Part shown: piece by piece, positions 6,927 to 11,199 of the stretch
Layout of the letters: each line of letters begins with the position of its first letter
Numbering within the stretch: position 1 is the first letter of the stretch
Source: Phycisphaerales bacterium
GTDB taxonomy: Bacteria > Planctomycetota > Phycisphaerae > Phycisphaerales > UBA1924
Length of the DNA stretch: 11,199 nucleotides
Assembly: GCA_016763115.1 (NCBI GenBank)
Contig: JAESUL010000265.1
Span: 1-11,199, forward strand
Direction of reading: 5' to 3'
Notes under the pieces: model-generated
Databases searched by the model: none
Seen by the model: the letters and a program-made list of their open reading frames with translations, nothing else
Told to the model about the DNA's origin: nothing
Program-made: the position numbers and the translations under genes

Positions 6927-8600
6927 ATGAACTTCAAAAAATTACTTGTAGCGACATCGATGCTCGCTGTCGTTGCTACACCGGCTCACGCCATTAAATT
7001 GAACACTGCAGCAGGCGCTGGCCCGGTTATCCAACTGGCTGGTGGCGGCACTCCATCTACGGGCGTTGCAACGGTCGTAACACCTGCGCTTGAGCTTCAA
7101 AATCCATCAGCTCTGTTGACGGGTGATTATATTCTCGTATTGGAAACCAATGTAGCTGCTGGTCTTTTCCCTGGCAGTCAAAATATCGACGTGACTATGA
7201 CATTGCCAGCAGGCGTAACATTTGCAGCCGCATTGACTAGTAATGATGTGACTTCTCTTGCTCTGACAAATGCTACACTGCAAAGCGGTGGTGCATTGGG
7301 CAGCAACACAGCGCAATGGCGTGTGTCTATTCCTGGTGCGGGTTCTCCTGACATCACATTCCGTGTTGCGCTTGCGACAACAACATGTCCAACTGCAGCT
7401 ACTGGTTTCCCTGGTGCGCATCCTGGCGTATTCACTGTTGCCGCGGCATTCTCTGACGGTACTCCGGTTGAAGGCACTGGCCCTGCAACAATTGCTGCTC
7501 AGAGTGTGTTTATCAACACATGTGCAGGTTTCATTTCCGGTGTTGTTACTACTGACGAGACTGATGAAGATACATTTGTTGCACTTCCTGGCTTTACGAC
7601 ACTTGCTGATAATGATATTCTTGTAGTAGGTACAAACAATGCTCCTTCTATAGTCGGTTCTGTTGCTTACACAATTGCCGCTGCGCATCGTGCGGTGACG
7701 GTGGGTGGTACGGCCGCAGTGCCAACATACACACCTGTCCTTGCTACTGTAGGTGATGTTGCTACGATTTCTCAGACTTTGACATTTGCTGATGCGTCTT
7801 CATTCGGCTTGGCTCCTGGTGGCGGTGTACCTGGTGTGGTCGGTCTTGATCTTGCTGATACTGGTGTGGCTCCTGCAGCGGCTATTCCTGGTGTATTGAC
7901 TGGTAATTCAGCTGTAATCACAACAGCGAATATCGCTGGTTTGACGACACCTGCTGGTGCGGGTCTAGCGCATTACTTCTCGGTTACGCCAAGTGCGACT
8001 GCTGGTCTATTTCTTGCTATTCCAATCGCTTCACAGCCATTGTCAATTTCTACGGCTACAGTGACCTTTGTAGATACATTTGCTGACTTCCAACCAAGTG
8101 AACCTGGTGCAGTTGGCCCGCTTGATCGCTTGCAGCGTGATGGCGCTACATTCGGTCCGTTTGACTGGAACTCTGAAGCAAGTGCTGTGAATTCTATTTA
8201 CAGAATTACAGGCCTTCCAACAGGTCCAGGCGCAGGTCCAGTGACTTACTCTGTCCAGCTTTCGCACAGTAAAGGTGGCAAAAATGGCTTCTTTACAGGT
8301 ACGATTCCTCTAGCAGCTATTTTGGCTGGTAACGGCGAAGTGACTGTTAACTCAAGAAACTATTTTGGTCTTGGCCTTGCTGGTTGGGATACATTTGGTT
8401 TGCAAGCTGGTATGGTTGGTTATGATAAAGCGGATGCTGTTATCACAATTGATGTGCCAAATGCTGGTGCAACAGTGGTTGATATTGACCGTCTGATCGC
8501 GTCTGTTGGCGGTATTGTTGGCAACTATGGCGATGGCTCTAACTCAGCTGTTGGTCAAGGTACTAACGCTGATTATGATGATCTATTTCCTGTCGAGTAG
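6927..8600 (+). CDS. Sec-exported Ala/Gly/Thr/Val-rich protein, possible surface protein or T2SS cargo; family not recognised
   Basis: A 557-aa protein with a clear Sec signal peptide (MNFKKLLVATSMLAVVATPAHA, expected cleavage AHA|IK after residue 22). The mature part is low in charge, rich in A, G, T, V and P, and reads as beta-strand-rich, with a repeated 'TLPAGVTFAAAL'-like style but no exact repeats. Only two cysteines are visible in the mature part, at 154 and 199, suitable for one disulfide. The C-terminal third (about 385-525) differs, with N, Y, W, K and S, including FDWNSEASAVNSIYRITGLP. The protein ends in NADYDDLFPVE. There is no membrane anchor, LPXTG or beta-barrel ending. Codons are strongly biased to GGT, GCT, ACT and GTT, the ribosome binding site is good (AAGGA, six bases before ATG), and a terminator follows, so I infer high expression. 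An S-layer-like or secreted structural role is plausible but unproven; its place in the gsp locus suggests it uses that system. Confidence 0.72.
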   Translation: MNFKKLLVATSMLAVVATPAHAIKLNTAAGAGPVIQLAGGGTPSTGVATVVTPALELQNPSALLTGDYILVLETNVAAGLFPGSQNIDVTMTLPAGVTFAAALTSNDVTSLALTNATLQSGGALGSNTAQWRVSIPGAGSPDITFRVALATTTCPTAATGFPGAHPGVFTVAAAFSDGTPVEGTGPATIAAQSVFINTCAGFISGVVTTDETDEDTFVALPGFTTLADNDILVVGTNNAPSIVGSVAYTIAAAHRAVTVGGTAAVPTYTPVLATVGDVATISQTLTFADASSFGLAPGGGVPGVVGLDLADTGVAPAAAIPGVLTGNSAVITTANIAGLTTPAGAGLAHYFSVTPSATAGLFLAIPIASQPLSISTATVTFVDTFADFQPSEPGAVGPLDRLQRDGATFGPFDWNSEASAVNSIYRITGLPTGPGAGPVTYSVQLSHSKGGKNGFFTGTIPLAAILAGNGEVTVNSRNYFGLGLAGWDTFGLQAGMVGYDKADAVITIDVPNAGATVVDIDRLIASVGGIVGNYGDGSNSAVGQGTNADYDDLFPVE

Positions 8601-8627
8601 TACACACTACTTAGTCTAAAGATTGGG

Positions 8628-8653
8628 AAGGCGGCCTTTGGGTCGCCTTTTTT
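8628..8653 (+). terminator. Intrinsic terminator after the exported-protein gene
   Basis: AAGGCGGCC (8628-8636) pairs with GGTCGCCTT (8641-8649) over 9 bp with one G-U pair, around the loop TTTG. A T-run continues to 8653. It lies 27 bases after the stop codon and should end most transcripts, leaving the sulfotransferase and gspE to read-through or another promoter. Confidence 0.88.
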
Positions 8654-8689
8654 ATTTGTCAATTGCTCAAATATATGTGTTAGTGGCTT

Positions 8690-9526
8690 ATGTCTAAATC
8701 TGCACACCCATCAAGATACCCTGCTGATACATCCAATGTGGTCGATATGGGCGATTCGGTCTCCAAGATACAATTCGCCATTGCGGGCGTGCAAAAGGCC
8801 GGAACGACAGCGTTGGCACAATATCTGGATCAGCATGCAAAACTATACCTTCCACCGACTAAAGAATTACACATATTTCGAAATTACCCAATTACAGAAG
8901 ACAAGTTGACGGCTCTCATTGCGCTTAAATACAAGATGGCACCTCGGAGTTATTCAAATGGCCCACTTTGGGGGGAGGCCACACCGTTGTACATGTATTG
9001 GCCACACGCATTTGAGCTTATGGCTTTACATAATTCGAATATGAAAATTATTATTAGCCTGCGTCATCCGGTAGCGCGGGCCTATTCTGGCTGGTCAATG
9101 GAAATCCGGCGCGGGCGGGAGTTTGAAAGCTTTTCCTATTGTATTCGCGACGGGCGGGAGCGTGTATCCAGTGCCCCGAACGGGGTGCATTTACGCTATT
9201 CCTATGTAGAGCGAGGGTTTTATGCGGCACAAATTCGCCGTCTTCTATCTATATTTCCGCGTGAAAATGTGTTTTTCTTACGGGCAGACCAAATTCGGCA
9301 TGATGATTTATGTCTCCAAAATATTTTAGAATTTCTGGACGTTGTACCATTGGATTTCATACCGATTACTAAAAATGTATTTCCAAGCTCTTTGTTAAAA
9401 CGACCGGAAAACCTCGTAGAAGATTTCGTATATTTACAGGACATATATAAAGAGGATCTGCGGGCGTTGTCAGGGCTTACTGGGCTAGATTTTTCTGACT
9501 GGATTATCGGGCCACCCGTACTTTAA
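8690..9526 (+). CDS. PAPS-dependent sulfotransferase
   Basis: A 278-aa enzyme expected to transfer sulfate from PAPS to a hydroxyl or amine of a glycan, protein or small molecule in the cytoplasm. The 5'-phosphosulfate loop is GVQKAGTTAL at residues 33-42, with Lys36 the expected key residue. KELHIF at 58-63 fits the next conserved segment. The 3'-phosphate motif is RHPVARAYSGW at 125-135, with Arg125 and Ser133 as the PAPS contacts. Later RGFYAAQIRRLLSIFPRENVFFLRAD and a C-terminal Y-x-x-D-x-x-x-L segment with a DFSDWI ending match bacterial Sulfotransfer-domain proteins related to heparan N-sulfotransferases. There is no signal peptide. ATG 8690 is used; M20 (8747) would be a shorter option. 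Neither has a good ribosome binding site. The acceptor cannot be read from the sequence. Its neighbours are the exported-protein gene upstream and gspE 36 bases downstream. Confidence 0.9.
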   Translation: MSKSAHPSRYPADTSNVVDMGDSVSKIQFAIAGVQKAGTTALAQYLDQHAKLYLPPTKELHIFRNYPITEDKLTALIALKYKMAPRSYSNGPLWGEATPLYMYWPHAFELMALHNSNMKIIISLRHPVARAYSGWSMEIRRGREFESFSYCIRDGRERVSSAPNGVHLRYSYVERGFYAAQIRRLLSIFPRENVFFLRADQIRHDDLCLQNILEFLDVVPLDFIPITKNVFPSSLLKRPENLVEDFVYLQDIYKEDLRALSGLTGLDFSDWIIGPPVL

Positions 9527-9562
9527 CATTGAATTCATATCTAGCAAAGCTATAGTCAGCCC

Positions 9563-11199
9563 ATGATTATTAAGCGCCTTGGCGAGCTTCTGCGGGAGCG
9601 CGAGCTGATTACAGAAGAAGACCTTAAACAGGCTTTACGCTTGCAAGAAGAGGTGGGTGGTTTACTGGGGCAAGCTCTGATCCGACTTGGGGCTTTGGGT
9701 GAGGAAGACCTTCTTGCTACACTCTCAGATCAACTTGATCTTCCGATCCTAAGCTCTTCCCAACTTTCCCAAAAACCTGAAGACTATGCACGTGCGATTG
9801 CGCGATTGGGCCTTTCTCCGACGTGGCTGTTTGCTCGCCAATGTGCAATATGGTGCGACGATGATACGGGGCCGATACATGTGATTGCTGCCAGCATTCT
9901 AGATCTTGGTTTGCGGGAACGTTTAGAACATCAAAGCAGTGTGCAAGATATCGAATTAAAAGACCATTTGTGTGGCAATCAAACTCTTGAAACAGCGCTC
10001 TATTATGTGCGTCCTGACCATGATTCTGCTTACCATGATGGTCTGAACGATGATGATACGCAGCGTTTGCGCGAACTGGCGGAGGGGGCGCCGGTCATTG
10101 ATTTCGTCAACAGGGTGTTTTCAATGGCACTGAAAGAAAATGCATCCGATATTCATATCGAACCGTTCGAGAGTAAATTTCTGGTTCGATACCGGATTGA
10201 CGGTATTTTACACACGCGGCAAACGGAACCTCGCTCTCGGTTTGATGCAGTGGCCAGTCGGGTTAAATTGCTGTCGGGCATGGACATTGCCGAACGGCGG
10301 CTCCCGCAGGATGGGCGTCAAACCATTCGTTTTGCCGGACAGGAAATAGATTTACGAGTGTCATCTTTACCCGGTTCGTGGGGAGAAAGCCTCGTCCTGC
10401 GCCTGTTGCGTAAAGAAAATGAACTGCCAGATTTGGAGAGCCTTGGCCTAGAGGGGCGGGCAAAATCCACATTACAGGAATTACTCAGCTATCCAAATGG
10501 TGTCATTTTGGTCACCGGCCCTACAGGTTCGGGTAAATCTACGACCCTTTATCGTTCGCTGATGGGGTTGAATGATGGTGTTCGCAAAATCATTACCATC
10601 GAAGATCCGGTCGAATATGATATGGAAGGGATTATCCAAATCCAGATCAAAGCCGAGATTGGCTATACATTTGCCCGGGGCTTGCGCGCGATCTTGCGCC
10701 AAGACCCGGATATTATCATGGTTGGCGAAATCCGTGACGGGGAAACGGCGGCTATTGCCGCCCAAGCTGCTTTGACCGGGCATTTGGTGCTTTCTACACT
10801 GCATACAAATTCGGCTCTTGCAGCTGTTGCACGCTTGATTGATCTCGGGTTGGAGCCTTATATGGTCAGTTCTGCTGTGCGGGGTTTGGCAGCACAGAGG
10901 CTTGTGCGGCGTCTTTGTCCCCATTGCAGTGTGGCTGTGAAAAACCAGGAAGGTGAAGACCAGATTTGGAAAATGGCGAAAAACAGTGATGTCATTATGC
11001 CGGATATATCCAGCAAGGCAAAATGGCGTGCGCCGAAAGGATGCTCACTTTGCTCCCATACTGGATATTTGGGACGGGTGGCGTTGTTTGAAGTGGCGAA
11101 AATGGACGAAGCCCTATCGGACGCTATTTTACAACGTAAGGGTTTACAAGATTTGGTCAATGTGGTGCGTGCACAGGGATTTATCACCTTGCTGGAAGA
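9563..11199 (+). CDS. gspE: Type II secretion motor ATPase GspE (3' end beyond the window)
   Basis: Hexameric cytoplasmic ATPase that binds GspL and drives pseudopilus assembly. From ATG 9563 the frame is open to the right edge for 545 codons without a stop. The N-terminal T2SSE_N domain covers about residues 5-65 (LGELLRERELITEEDLKQAL, then LGQALIRLGALGEEDLL). The next conserved stretch includes ASDIHIEPF and RYRIDG. The Walker A loop GPTGSGKST is at 319-327 with Lys325. It is followed by the Asp box (TIEDPVEY), the Walker B region (LRQDPDIIMVGEIRD) and the His box (TGHLVLSTLHTN). A zinc-binding tetracysteine is present, CPHC at 452-455 and CSLC at 494-497, a hallmark of GspE/PilB. Only a short C-terminal piece is missing. 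The ribosome binding site is weak. GspF would be expected downstream. Confidence 0.95.
   Translation, partial: MIIKRLGELLRERELITEEDLKQALRLQEEVGGLLGQALIRLGALGEEDLLATLSDQLDLPILSSSQLSQKPEDYARAIARLGLSPTWLFARQCAIWCDDDTGPIHVIAASILDLGLRERLEHQSSVQDIELKDHLCGNQTLETALYYVRPDHDSAYHDGLNDDDTQRLRELAEGAPVIDFVNRVFSMALKENASDIHIEPFESKFLVRYRIDGILHTRQTEPRSRFDAVASRVKLLSGMDIAERRLPQDGRQTIRFAGQEIDLRVSSLPGSWGESLVLRLLRKENELPDLESLGLEGRAKSTLQELLSYPNGVILVTGPTGSGKSTTLYRSLMGLNDGVRKIITIEDPVEYDMEGIIQIQIKAEIGYTFARGLRAILRQDPDIIMVGEIRDGETAAIAAQAALTGHLVLSTLHTNSALAAVARLIDLGLEPYMVSSAVRGLAAQRLVRRLCPHCSVAVKNQEGEDQIWKMAKNSDVIMPDISSKAKWRAPKGCSLCSHTGYLGRVALFEVAKMDEALSDAILQRKGLQDLVNVVRAQGFITLLE

Noticed and set aside
7107..7688. Antisense frame of 193 codons within the exported-protein gene
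   Set aside because: Its cysteine- and arginine-rich translation is an artefact of the repetitive T-ending codons on the other strand; no ribosome binding site or family pattern.
10481..10924. Antisense frame of 147 codons within gspE
   Set aside because: It lies opposite the Walker and His boxes of gspE, which are clearly the real coding sense.
1..11199. CRISPR array, tRNA, rRNA, insertion sequence or phage genes
   Set aside because: No regularly spaced repeats, no tRNA-like cloverleaf, no transposase or integrase motifs were seen on either strand.

Overview
The window carries most of a type II secretion system (T2SS, gsp) locus, all on the + strand, from what looks like a Gram-negative alphaproteobacterium. 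That assignment is an inference from the style of the GspL/GspM/GspC-like proteins, the moderate G+C content and the gene layout; no rRNA or other phylogenetic marker is present, so the taxon is uncertain.

Region 1 (1-6586) is a tightly packed operon: a possible tail of an upstream gene (1-53), then gspJ (84-728), gspK (730-1767), gspL (1733-2791), gspM-like (2788-3396), gspC-like (3393-3896), gspD secretin (3914-6162) and a gspI-like minor pseudopilin (6122-6586). Adjacent genes overlap by 4 to 41 bases or lie 1 to 17 bases apart, which suggests coordinated and partly coupled translation. The secretin gene is split by what looks like one missing T in a T-run at 5426-5429. Every other secretin feature is intact, so this is either a sequencing error or a very recent mutation.

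Region 2 (6587-8653) is a separate-looking cassette. A 340-base intergenic stretch holds an 18-bp tandem duplication, several short inverted repeats and a plausible sigma70-type promoter. It is followed by a gene for a 557-aa Sec-exported, Ala/Gly/Thr/Val-rich protein with strongly biased codon use, a good ribosome binding site and a clear intrinsic terminator. I do not recognise the family. The features fit an abundant secreted or surface protein, possibly a client of this T2SS.

Region 3 (8690-11199) holds a PAPS-dependent sulfotransferase gene, then gspE, the T2SS motor ATPase, which runs off the right edge. The arrangement J-K-L-M-C-D-I / exported protein / sulfotransferase / E is unusual because an exported protein and a sulfotransferase sit inside the secretion operon.

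In the expected machine, GspE powers assembly of a pseudopilus (minor tip components I, J and K are here; the major pilin G, platform F and peptidase O are not seen). GspL/M/C link the inner-membrane platform to the outer-membrane secretin GspD. The most interesting idea is that the exported protein is the dedicated cargo, and that it or a glycan on it is sulfated by the neighbouring enzyme: the cargo ends in a tyrosine flanked by aspartates.
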